Below are positions 1-8,753 of a stretch of 35,418 nt of DNA, in pieces. A model generated the notes under the pieces. The model saw nothing but the letters and a program-made list of their open reading frames with translations, did not search any database and had not been told where the DNA came from. Position 1 is the first letter of the stretch. Every line of letters starts with the position of its first letter. A program made the translations under genes and the position numbers. Origin of the DNA: Bradyrhizobium altum (GTDB lineage Bacteria; Pseudomonadota; Alphaproteobacteria; Rhizobiales; Xanthobacteraceae); assembly GCF_020889705.1 (NCBI RefSeq), contig NZ_JACMYP010000062.1:1-35418 (forward strand), in the 5' to 3' direction.

Positions 1-1
1 C

Positions 2-3000
2 AGCAACATCCTGATCCGCGCCGCCGACCAGGCGGTGCCGGCGGGCGATTGCCTTGCCGGAGGCGCGCCGGGCTGCACCGGTTCGGTCAACTACCTCGTG
101 CTCGATGCCGATCAGATCAGCCGCCTCGGGGCGTCATCGGTGTTGATCGGCGGCACCGCGCAGGTCGTCGATGGCGTCCAGAACATCACCGCCAGCGCGC
201 TCAATCTCGAGGTCCTGACCGACGCGGCGCATCCGTTGACCGGGCCCGAACTGCTTCTTGTCTCGCTTGCCGGTGACGGAAATCTCGTTACCGGCAGGGG
301 TCTGGTCGTCGGTGACGGCAGCGTTGTCAGGGCAATCGGCGCAGTGCCGGGCGGTACCGACCGTGACATCATGATCGGCGCGCTGCCGGTCAAGCAGTCC
401 GACGGCAGCTATGTCTTCGCCAGCGGCGACGGCGCGCTGCTGCGTGTCTCGAACGGCAACACGGTGAAGGTCAGCCGGATTTATGTCCCGGGGCAATATG
501 CGGGCAACGGTCCGCCGCCGAGCAGCCAGACACCGCTAGGCGCCTTCTCGATCGGCGCCGGTACGGTCATCGACGGCGGCAACGCACTGACGCTCGACAC
601 CAGCGGCAGCGGCACGCTCGCCTCCAACGCCATCCTGAACGCCAGGAACTATGACATCGCCGGATCGGTCATCAACATCGGCGGCGGCAGCACCGGCATT
701 GTGCTGAATCCTGCGGTACTGGCGAATTTCAACGGTGCGGTCTCGGTCCGGCTGCGCAGCGCGACCGTGATCAATCTGTACGACGCCAGCGGACTGCAGA
801 TCGGCGATGCCGCGCATCCGATCGGCACGCTCACCTTCGACAGCGCCGGGCTCTACAGCCAGGGTGGCAGCACCACCGTCAATGCCACCAACATCGATCT
901 CGCCAACACCAGTGGCGCGACCGGCACGGGCATCACCGGCGCCGGCGGCATCCTCACGCTCAATGCTTCACAGGTCATCACCGAGGATGTCGGCACCAAG
1001 CACCTTGGTGGCTTCAGCCAGATCTATTTCAACGCCGGCAGGGCGATTGCATTCAGCGGCAATGGCACGCTCGATACAGGATCGGTTGCGGCTGCGGCGC
1101 TGCTGTTCGATATCGGCGGAGTAACGATCGCGAACCCAGGCACCGGCTATACCAGCATCCCGGACGTGACCATCTCGGGCGGCGGCGGATCCGGCGCCCA
1201 AGCCACCGCGTTGCTTGGCGTGGTCAGCTTTGCCGTTGTCAGCGGCGGTTCGGGCTACAGCAATGGCGATCCGGTCACGGTGTCCGGAACCGACAATAAT
1301 GGCAACCCGGTCACGGCAACCGGTACGGCCATCGTCAATGCCAACGGTGCGGTCACCGGCGTCAAGCTCACCTCGTCCGGCTCCGGCTTCCCCGGCTTTG
1401 TCGACTCCATCTCGGTCGATAGCGCCACCGGGGACGGCGGCGCTCAGTTGACCGCGTCGCTGGGCGTGGTCGGCGTGACCGTCACCAATCCGGGCTCCGG
1501 CTATACCAGTATGCCGACCTTCTCCTTCGCGAACGGCGGGGGTGGTGTGGCGACGACGGCGCAGGCCGTCGTCAACGTGACGGGAATCAATCTCACCAAT
1601 CCGGGTGACGGTTACCTGAGCACCCCGACCATCAAGATCAGCGGATCCGGCACGACGGCGACAGCCATTGTGTCCGGCGGCGCCGTCACCGGAGTGACGC
1701 TGACCAATGCCGGCACCGGCTATTCGAACCTGCCGACGGTGACGTTCGCGGGCGGCGGCGCTGCCGCCGCGAATATGGTGCTGTCCGCGCCGGCAATCGT
1801 CGTCAATGGCGGCGCGACGCAATCGCTGAGCACGCTGGGCAACATCAGCCTCGTCACCGCAGCGGGCACCAAGCCCGCCAGTGTCGCCAGCAATATCGGC
1901 GGCGTTCTCGCTGTCGCGGGCGGGTCGATCACGGACAGCGCGACGATCCAGGCGCTGTCCGGCAAGGTCAGCCTGACCGCGACCGCTGGCGACGTTGTGC
2001 TCGGTGGCGGCGCCCTCATCGATGCGTCCGGCTCGCGCATCACGATCCTCGACGTGGTCCAGGACGCGCCGGGCGGCAATGTGCAACTCGCGTCGACGAC
2101 CGGCAATGTGATCGTCGGGCAGGGTGCCACCGTCAGCGTGGCCGGGGCGGGCCGCGGCTTTGCAGGATCGCTGTCGATCCTGGCTGCGAACGCCGCGTCG
2201 CTCGACGGCGCGCTCGACGGCAGCGCCGCGTTCAAGGATCTCGGCGGCAGTTTCACCTTGCAGGCGGGAAGCCTCGGCGGGGCGGCCGGCCTGCCGCTCC
2301 CGGCATTCAGCGGCGGCTTCTCGGTGCGGCTCGGCACCGGCGACATCCGCATCGAGGCCGGCCAGACGCTCAATTCCGGCAAGGTGCTGCTGGTTGCCAA
2401 CAATGGCAGCGTGGTCGTCAACGGTACCATCGACGCGAGCGGGCCGAGCGGCGGCCAGATCTCGCTTTACGGCGCCGGCGTTACCGCGGGCGGCGTCACG
2501 ACCGGCGGCGTCAGCATCGGCGTCAGCGCAGTGCTCAAGGCGTCCTACGCCGCAGGCGATCCGTCCGATCCGGCCTACGCCGCCGCCGGCCTGGTGCAGA
2601 CCGGCGGCACCATCACGCTGGGCACCACAGGCACGCCCGACGGCACCGTCAACGCCACCTACGGCTATCAGAACATGTCGACCTCGGGCGCGATCAGCGT
2701 CGCCCCGGGCGCCATGTTCGACGTCAGCGGCGGCCCGGGCGGGCCGAACATCAACAATGCCGGCGGGGCGGTCATCATCCGCGCGCCGATCCTCACCAAC
2801 AACACCGTCAAGGTCGATTTCCGCGGCACCGTCCGCGGCGTGGTCGATGGTGGCGGCAACCCGATCGGCAAGGGTGTCGTGCTCAACCCCTACGCGGTGT
2901 GGAGCACCACCGACAGTTCGACCGGCGCGCAGCATTTCGACGGCATCATCGATCCGGCCGGATGGTTCGACGCCGCCGGCAATCCGTTGCCGGGCACCGA

Positions 3001-6000
3001 TCAGAACGGCAACACGACCGATCAGAACGGCAATGCGATCGTGGCGCCGACGCCGCAGGCGCCGCTGGCGACCGGTACGATCTTCATCGTCACGGCGCCG
3101 AATGCCGATCACGTCGGCTTCTATCAGAACACGCTGGCGAGCTTCGTGCAGAACCTTGCCGTGGCGCCGGCAAGAGGCGGAGCGAGCTTCGCCAATATGC
3201 ATGTGCGGCCTGAGATCGATCTGATCAATCCGAGCCTCGACATCAACAAGGGCAACATCACGGTCGCCAGCAACTGGAATCTGGGCGCTGGCAGTGTCGA
3301 TGCATCCGGCCATGTCTCGCTGGTGTATCGCACCGCGACCGGCGGCGAGCCCGGGTCGCTGGTTCTGCAAGCGGGGAACAACGTCAACATCAACGCGACG
3401 GTCAGCGACGGCTTCTTTGTCAACTACACGCCCCGCGGCGGGGACGCGTCTGCGCTCTATGCGAGCGAACTCAATTCGAGCCTCTATCAAGCCTATCTCG
3501 GCATGTTCCCGGACGGCAACAATCTGGTCTACAATTCAAGCGGGATCGTCGATTATCTGGTGAAGACCAACGGCTCGTGGCCGGGCCCCTCATCGCCCAC
3601 GGCCTCACCGAGCGCCGCATTCTTCGGGCTGTCGGATGCCGCCTATAACGCGCTCGCGCTGCAGTTCAAGCTGGCACAGCCGGTCGTCATTTCCACCACC
3701 GACCTGGCCGTGATCGATCAATACAATCAATATTATTCCCAGTACCTGAGGATGTTCCGCGCCTACGAGACCGAGCTGATCGGCGTCAACGTCAATGGGA
3801 TCAACCCATCGACCGGCGTTTCGGCGCGCGGGGGGATCGTGCTGTCCTATGCCGATTTCGTGGCTTACACCAACACTATACCCGGGGTCCTCAATCGAGT
3901 GAATCCATCAGTCAACGTGATCCCGGCCGCGCCCACCACGAGGACACAGTACTACAATCTCACCAACGGCATTGGCAGGTTGCTGTACAATTCAGGGACC
4001 GGCAACGTGGTCACCGGGGCAGCAGACTACGCAACAAAGTGGACGGCCTACTTCCTGAGCGTCATCAATACTAACCTGGTCAATAGTAATAAGGGCAAAC
4101 TGAGCAATTTTATCAGCCCAGCGAACCTCCCGGGAGCCCAGGACCATGCTGCCGGAATCGACTTCGCAGAAGGGGTGCTTGCCGCTATCGCGGTAACGCC
4201 GCCGGCACCGCCGCCAGCCTACGCGACCCTGCAGGGCACCTACATGCCTTCGGGAGATTCGACGCCTCCCGCCGACCGGATCGCGAACAATCCGGCGGTC
4301 TACAACGCGCCTGGAGGAAGCCCCGTCGTTGTCTACAACACGACTTCGGCGTCGCAACTGATGTCGGCGGCCGTGAGCGGCAAGGGGAGCTTCTCCTACG
4401 ATATCGTTGCCGGCGCGGCCTTCACTGCCGATACGTCTACGGCAGATCCCAACGGCGTGATCGTTGTGTCACAGTCATCAACGATCACGGGTAGTGTCAC
4501 CATCGACGGCCATACGTCCTATCTGAATTCATTCCCATCCGCTTCGGGTGGAAACAAAATCTATATCCCGACCCTCGTGCGTACTGGTACTGGCTCCATC
4601 ACCATCGCGGCGGCGGGCAATGTCGAACTCCGCGACCAGCTGGTGCCGGGTGCGATCTACACCGCCGGTGCTGCAACGGCTACCCCAGCTGATTTCAACG
4701 CGCCGACCGTACCTAACGCTTACTTCTTAAATCCGAATGGTCTCGTCAGCACGCCGGCTTGGGCCACCAATGGCGGCTCGGTGACCGTCACCGCCGGCGG
4801 GTCGATCATCGGCATCGAGATGCCGACCGATTCCGACGGCAGTCAGACCGGCGTGACCGGCGCTTCGACCGGCCAGATGTGGAGCGACTGGTACATCCAC
4901 TATGGCCTCTCGAACGGCACGTCGACGCCGTTCGCGGCTTGCGCCGCCGCTGGTTCGGTCGCCTGCCAGACCGCGGCCTGGGTCAACTACGCCACCTTCT
5001 TCCAGGGCTTCGGTGCGCTCGGCGGCGGCAACGTCACGCTGTCGGCGGGCGCCGATATCATCGATATCGGCGCGTCGTTGCCGGAGACGCTCTTGGTTGG
5101 TGGCGGTTTCACGTCGGCCAATCCGCCCAAGGTCACCTATTACGGCGGCGGCAATCTCAGCGTGACCGCCGGCGGCAACCTCCTGAGCAGCGATTTCCTG
5201 GTCGGCCGCGGCGCCGGCGTGATCCGGGTGGGTGGCTCGGTCCAGGCCACCGCCAGCAATCCGTTGAACGGGGGCCTGCCGACGCTTGGGATCACGAACG
5301 ACGGAAGCTCGATCAATGGCACCTATGCGCTGCCTCTGTTGCTGGCGGTGCAAGACGGCTTCATCACGCTGGCCGCGCGCGGTTCGGTGACGCTCGGCAA
5401 CGTCTACGATCCCGCCACCTTGCCGCTCAACGCCGGGGCGCAGACGAATCCTCAGCGATATTTGCCTGGTGCGCTGCCCAGCGTAGATAACTTCGCTTGG
5501 AGCAACATGTTCACCAGCTATGGTCCAGAAAGCGGCATTTCGCTGTCCAGCCTGACCGGCGACGTGACAGGCCCGACTGTTTCGTCGACCGTCCAGCCGG
5601 TGCCGATCACCGGACTTTTTGTTCACAATGGCGGGCTAACCGCCGCCGCGCTCGGAGGAACCGCGAACGCCGCGATTGTCGGGCTACTCCTGCCCGCCAC
5701 GTTCGACCTGACGGCGCTCAGCGGAAATCTGACCCTGAGCAAGACGGACGTGAGCAGCGTGATGCCGAGCAACGGCGGCACCGTCAGCCTGCTCGCGGCT
5801 GGAACCATCAACCTCGAGGCCGGCCTTGCGATGCCGGATATCAACAGCAGCATTACCCAGTACGTCGGGTCCATTAATGGATTGGACGTCACCAACGTCA
5901 TCAGCCCGCTCGGCATGCCGATGGCCACCCTCACCCAGGCACTGCATGCGAACGATCCTGTGCAGGCCGTCATCGCGGCCGGCAAGGATATCTACGCCGT

Positions 6001-7564
6001 CGATCCCGTGAGCAATTTTGGCGCCAGCCTGACGCTGATCAAGCCGGCGCGGATCGAAGCAGGCAACAACATCTACGCGGGGATCGCCCCGGGCGGCGGC
6101 GTCTCGACGACCAGCAACGGCACGCCGTTGGCCAACAATAGCTTCAATTTCGTCGGCCAGAACAACAACGCGACCGACATCACCAGCATCGTTGCCGGCA
6201 ACGATCTGGTCGGCGGTTCCTATCTTCTCTATGGCCCCGGCACCTTCGTGCTGCAGGCCGGGAATGACTTGGGCTCCTTCTCGGCTTCCGACGCGCCGAC
6301 ACGCGGCATCGCGACGATCGGCAACGGCAGCGCGGTCGCCGGCGCATTCACCAGTTTGCCGTCGAACGCTCTCAAGCCCTATCTGCCGTCCAAGGGCGCC
6401 GAGCTCGATCTGCTGTTCGGCGTGAAGCCCGGCATCAACTATGCGGCGGCGATCGCCGATTATGTCGATCCGGCGCATGCCGGCGCCGGCGGCATCGACT
6501 TCCTCACCGATATCGCCGCCGTCCTCGGCCAGCCGCGCGATCAGGCCTGGGCCACCTTCCAGGGCCTGCCGCAGGCGCGGCAGCAGCTTCTCGTCAACCG
6601 CGCCTTCCTCGACTTCCTGATCCAGGTGGGCAAGGACTTCAAGAATCCGTCGAGTCCCTATTTCGGTCAGTACGCCCGCGCCTATACCGCGATCTCCACG
6701 CTGTTCCCGGCCGGCTACGGCTACACCGACGACAGCCTGAGCGTCGGCGGCAAGGCCGCGCCGAAGATCGCGACCGGCAGGTTCAACGTCGCGGCCTCCG
6801 TGCTCGAGACCCAGATGGGCGGCGACGTCAACATCGTCGGGCCGGGCGGCGGCATCACCGTCGGCCACTCCTCGCTCGACACGCTGACACCGAACCAGGA
6901 GGGCATCCTGACGCTTGGCGGCGGCACCATCCGGGCCTTCGCCGACGCTTCGATCCTGGTCAACCAGAGCCGCATCATGACCCAGCAGGGCGGCGACATC
7001 GGCGTGTTCACCGCCAATGGCGACATCAGCGCCGGCGCGGGACCGAAGACTTATGTCTCGAGCCCTGCGCTCAGCGAGATCTGCACCGCTGACGGTTACT
7101 GCTACATCAACCCGCAGGGGCTGGTGACGGGCGCCGGCATCGCTGCGCTGGTCACGCTGCCGGGCCAGGATCCGACCAAGAGCAACGTCGCCCTGATCGC
7201 GCCGCGCGGCACCATCGACCTCGGCGCGGCGGGCGTTCGCGGCACCGACGTGACACTGGTGGCGCCGGTCGTGCTCAACGCGTTCAACCTGCAGGCCACC
7301 GGCACGGTGACGGGCCTCGCCTCCACGCCAACGCCGAGCACCACGCTGTCCGCGGTCAACAACAACGCAACCGCTGCGACCCAGCAGGCCGGCCAGCCCG
7401 CGCCGAACAAGCCCAACGACCAGCCTTCGATCGTAATCGTCGAGGTGTTGGGCTATGGCGGCAGCGGCGGCGACGACACGGCGCCGGCGGGCAGCAGCGG
7501 TGGCGGCAGCCAGAAGCCGAACGGCAGCGACGACGAGCGCCGTCGCCGCGGCGGTGGGCAGTAG
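2..7564 (+). CDS. Filamentous-haemagglutinin-like exoprotein (two-partner secretion adhesin), 5'-truncated
   Basis: This frame is open from the first bases, so the N-terminus (signal peptide and TPS secretion domain) lies outside the window; more than 2,500 residues are present. The protein is a long run of short Gly/Asn/Thr/Val-rich beta-strand repeats with motifs such as LxAGxDI and GGGxITV, typical of the right-handed beta-helix of FHA/HMW-type proteins exported by a TpsB partner to the outer surface. The last third resembles the DUF3739 FHA-family group. At about nt 1115-1780 there is a cassette of NPGxGYxxxPTVxISGGG repeats that looks unlike the surrounding helix. The only cysteines I see form three close pairs (nt about 47-76, 4938-4965, 7081-7104). 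The C-terminus is a Gly/Ser-rich tail ending in an Arg cluster. No TpsB gene is visible, so it should lie upstream. Family is fairly secure; adhesin function is inferred. Confidence 0.85.
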   Translation, partial: SNILIRAADQAVPAGDCLAGGAPGCTGSVNYLVLDADQISRLGASSVLIGGTAQVVDGVQNITASALNLEVLTDAAHPLTGPELLLVSLAGDGNLVTGRGLVVGDGSVVRAIGAVPGGTDRDIMIGALPVKQSDGSYVFASGDGALLRVSNGNTVKVSRIYVPGQYAGNGPPPSSQTPLGAFSIGAGTVIDGGNALTLDTSGSGTLASNAILNARNYDIAGSVINIGGGSTGIVLNPAVLANFNGAVSVRLRSATVINLYDASGLQIGDAAHPIGTLTFDSAGLYSQGGSTTVNATNIDLANTSGATGTGITGAGGILTLNASQVITEDVGTKHLGGFSQIYFNAGRAIAFSGNGTLDTGSVAAAALLFDIGGVTIANPGTGYTSIPDVTISGGGGSGAQATALLGVVSFAVVSGGSGYSNGDPVTVSGTDNNGNPVTATGTAIVNANGAVTGVKLTSSGSGFPGFVDSISVDSATGDGGAQLTASLGVVGVTVTNPGSGYTSMPTFSFANGGGGVATTAQAVVNVTGINLTNPGDGYLSTPTIKISGSGTTATAIVSGGAVTGVTLTNAGTGYSNLPTVTFAGGGAAAANMVLSAPAIVVNGGATQSLSTLGNISLVTAAGTKPASVASNIGGVLAVAGGSITDSATIQALSGKVSLTATAGDVVLGGGALIDASGSRITILDVVQDAPGGNVQLASTTGNVIVGQGATVSVAGAGRGFAGSLSILAANAASLDGALDGSAAFKDLGGSFTLQAGSLGGAAGLPLPAFSGGFSVRLGTGDIRIEAGQTLNSGKVLLVANNGSVVVNGTIDASGPSGGQISLYGAGVTAGGVTTGGVSIGVSAVLKASYAAGDPSDPAYAAAGLVQTGGTITLGTTGTPDGTVNATYGYQNMSTSGAISVAPGAMFDVSGGPGGPNINNAGGAVIIRAPILTNNTVKVDFRGTVRGVVDGGGNPIGKGVVLNPYAVWSTTDSSTGAQHFDGIIDPAGWFDAAGNPLPGTDQNGNTTDQNGNAIVAPTPQAPLATGTIFIVTAPNADHVGFYQNTLASFVQNLAVAPARGGASFANMHVRPEIDLINPSLDINKGNITVASNWNLGAGSVDASGHVSLVYRTATGGEPGSLVLQAGNNVNINATVSDGFFVNYTPRGGDASALYASELNSSLYQAYLGMFPDGNNLVYNSSGIVDYLVKTNGSWPGPSSPTASPSAAFFGLSDAAYNALALQFKLAQPVVISTTDLAVIDQYNQYYSQYLRMFRAYETELIGVNVNGINPSTGVSARGGIVLSYADFVAYTNTIPGVLNRVNPSVNVIPAAPTTRTQYYNLTNGIGRLLYNSGTGNVVTGAADYATKWTAYFLSVINTNLVNSNKGKLSNFISPANLPGAQDHAAGIDFAEGVLAAIAVTPPAPPPAYATLQGTYMPSGDSTPPADRIANNPAVYNAPGGSPVVVYNTTSASQLMSAAVSGKGSFSYDIVAGAAFTADTSTADPNGVIVVSQSSTITGSVTIDGHTSYLNSFPSASGGNKIYIPTLVRTGTGSITIAAAGNVELRDQLVPGAIYTAGAATATPADFNAPTVPNAYFLNPNGLVSTPAWATNGGSVTVTAGGSIIGIEMPTDSDGSQTGVTGASTGQMWSDWYIHYGLSNGTSTPFAACAAAGSVACQTAAWVNYATFFQGFGALGGGNVTLSAGADIIDIGASLPETLLVGGGFTSANPPKVTYYGGGNLSVTAGGNLLSSDFLVGRGAGVIRVGGSVQATASNPLNGGLPTLGITNDGSSINGTYALPLLLAVQDGFITLAARGSVTLGNVYDPATLPLNAGAQTNPQRYLPGALPSVDNFAWSNMFTSYGPESGISLSSLTGDVTGPTVSSTVQPVPITGLFVHNGGLTAAALGGTANAAIVGLLLPATFDLTALSGNLTLSKTDVSSVMPSNGGTVSLLAAGTINLEAGLAMPDINSSITQYVGSINGLDVTNVISPLGMPMATLTQALHANDPVQAVIAAGKDIYAVDPVSNFGASLTLIKPARIEAGNNIYAGIAPGGGVSTTSNGTPLANNSFNFVGQNNNATDITSIVAGNDLVGGSYLLYGPGTFVLQAGNDLGSFSASDAPTRGIATIGNGSAVAGAFTSLPSNALKPYLPSKGAELDLLFGVKPGINYAAAIADYVDPAHAGAGGIDFLTDIAAVLGQPRDQAWATFQGLPQARQQLLVNRAFLDFLIQVGKDFKNPSSPYFGQYARAYTAISTLFPAGYGYTDDSLSVGGKAAPKIATGRFNVAASVLETQMGGDVNIVGPGGGITVGHSSLDTLTPNQEGILTLGGGTIRAFADASILVNQSRIMTQQGGDIGVFTANGDISAGAGPKTYVSSPALSEICTADGYCYINPQGLVTGAGIAALVTLPGQDPTKSNVALIAPRGTIDLGAAGVRGTDVTLVAPVVLNAFNLQATGTVTGLASTPTPSTTLSAVNNNATAATQQAGQPAPNKPNDQPSIVIVEVLGYGGSGGDDTAPAGSSGGGSQKPNGSDDERRRRGGGQ
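1115..1780 (+). repeat. GxGY repeat cassette inside the exoprotein
   Basis: About six degenerate repeats of roughly 25-45 residues follow the pattern V-T-x-x-N-x-G-x-G-Y-x-x-x-P-T-[VI]-x-[IF]-x-G-G-G. Examples of the core are NPGTGYTSIPDVTI, NPGSGYTSMPTFSF, NPGDGYLSTPTIKI and NAGTGYSNLPTVTF. The copies are diverged at DNA level, so this is an old protein repeat and not a recent tandem duplication. Similar GxGY repeats occur in other large surface proteins; their role here is unknown. Confidence 0.7.
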
Positions 7565-7599
7565 CGGTCCTTGCCGCGGTCATGTTGGCAATCATCTCC

Positions 7600-7671
7600 G
7601 TAGCCCGGGTGAGCGAAGCGACACCCGGGTTCGCATGCGAATCGGATCCAGCTGCGCTCATCCGGGCTACG
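7600..7671. repeat. REP-like palindromic intergenic repeat
   Basis: The element begins with CGTAGCCCGG (7599-7608) and ends with its exact complement CCGGGCTACG (7662-7671). Inside lie a GAGCGAAGCG segment and the perfect palindrome TTCGCATGCGAA (7630-7641). Its edges and composition fit the short palindromic repeats scattered between genes in Bradyrhizobium and Rhodopseudomonas. It fills most of the 170 bp between the exoprotein and the methyltransferase and could fold as a cruciform or an mRNA hairpin, but no T-run follows it. The repeat family is recalled from knowledge, since only this copy is in the window. Confidence 0.6.
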
Positions 7672-7734
7672 CAATGCCCTTCGGCTCACCGTTCAGAGGA
7701 ACAGAGACGCGCTTCGTGCTCCCTGTAAGGTCCC

Positions 7735-8643
7735 ATGACGTCATCCGCATCAATCGCGTCCGCGCCATTAGCGTCATCTGCCGATACTGATGCTCTGGGC
7801 GCTCTGCTTGCGCCTGAACGTCTCACCGCGGTGGTCGATATCGGCGCCAACCCGATCGACGTCCCGCCCTATGTGCCGCTGCTGCAGAAGCGGCTGTGCC
7901 GGCTGTTCGGCTTCGAGCCGCAGCCCAGCGCGTTGGCCGAACTGAATGCCCGCAAGAGCGAGCTCGAAACCTATCTGCCCTACGTCATTGGCAACGGCGA
8001 GCAGGCCCGCCTCCGCGTCTGTGCCGCGCCCGGGATGACCAGCCTGCTGGAGCCCGATCCCGTGATGCTGAAGCACTTTCAGGGATTCAACGAATGGGGC
8101 CGCATCCTCGCCGACAGCAAGATCGCGACCCACAGGCTCGATGAGGTCGGCGAGATCGATGCGTTGGACTATCTCAAGATCGACGTGCAGGGTTCGGAGC
8201 TCGCGATCTTCCAGAATGGGCGGCGGCGGCTCGCGGACGCGATCCTCATCCAGACCGAGGTCTCGTTTCTCCCGCTGTACAAGCAGCAGCCGGTGTTCGG
8301 CGAGATCGACCTCGAGCTGCGCAGCCAGGGCTTCATTCCCCATGCCCTGATGGCGATCGACAAGCGCATGATCTGGCCGATGCGCGGCGTCAATCCCTAT
8401 GAGGCCTTCAATCAGCTGGTCGAGGCCGACGCCGTCTATGTCCGCGATTTCACCAAGGCCGACGCGATGAGCTCCGAGCAGCTCAAGCATCTCGCGCTGG
8501 TCGCCCATCATTGCTACGGCTCCTACGACCTCGCGGCGATCTGCATCCAGCATTTGCTCAACCGCGATGCGATCGTCCCCCATGCGGGAAGCCGCTATTT
8601 CGAGCTCGCCGCGGCGCACCGCGCCGCCGCCAAGGCCAGCTGA
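7735..8643 (+). CDS. FkbM family methyltransferase
   Basis: This 302-residue protein is a predicted SAM-dependent O-methyltransferase of the FkbM family. Residues 33-39 (VVDIGAN) form SAM-binding motif I, followed by FGFEPQPSAL for the motif II acidic strand. The hallmark YLKIDVQGSEL lies about residue 144 and FkbM-like ILIQTEVSFLPLY follows. The ATG start follows a modest AAGG 5-6 nt upstream; the first 25 or so residues are Ser/Ala-rich and may not be structured. FkbM enzymes usually methylate sugars or other hydroxyl groups of secondary metabolites and surface glycans. Its position directly after the adhesin suggests modification of the adhesin or of a surface polysaccharide, which is inference. 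Target unknown. Confidence 0.85.
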   Translation: MTSSASIASAPLASSADTDALGALLAPERLTAVVDIGANPIDVPPYVPLLQKRLCRLFGFEPQPSALAELNARKSELETYLPYVIGNGEQARLRVCAAPGMTSLLEPDPVMLKHFQGFNEWGRILADSKIATHRLDEVGEIDALDYLKIDVQGSELAIFQNGRRRLADAILIQTEVSFLPLYKQQPVFGEIDLELRSQGFIPHALMAIDKRMIWPMRGVNPYEAFNQLVEADAVYVRDFTKADAMSSEQLKHLALVAHHCYGSYDLAAICIQHLLNRDAIVPHAGSRYFELAAAHRAAAKAS

Positions 8644-8666
8644 GAGACCGCCTGAGACGGCAGAAA

Positions 8667-8741
8667 CAGCCGGGCCCCGATCAAGAACCCGGCTGCTGAG
8701 TCTTGCGTGAAATCGTGATCCGGGTCGTTCCGGATCACGAT
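8667..8741. terminator. Paired hairpins between convergent genes
   Basis: Two hairpins fill the 110 bp between the methyltransferase and the convergent PstS-like gene. The first has arms CAGCCGGG (8667-8674) and CCCGGCTG (8688-8695). The second is a perfect 12-bp stem, ATCGTGATCCGG (8712-8723) with its complement at 8730-8741 and a 6-nt loop. Neither has a good T-run, so intrinsic termination is only probable; position between converging genes supports a shared bidirectional terminator. Confidence 0.45.
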
Positions 8742-8753
8742 CTCATATTGGTG

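Noticed and set aside
2996..3048. Short tandem ACCGATCAGAACGGCAA repeat in the exoprotein gene
   Set aside because: Only two units; ordinary internal repetition of a repetitive protein, no sign of phase variation.
968..3490. An 840-residue open frame on the minus strand inside the exoprotein gene
   Set aside because: It is Arg/Asp/Ala-rich with no family motif, as expected for the antisense of a GC-rich repetitive coding region; the plus-strand frame has clear FHA repeats.
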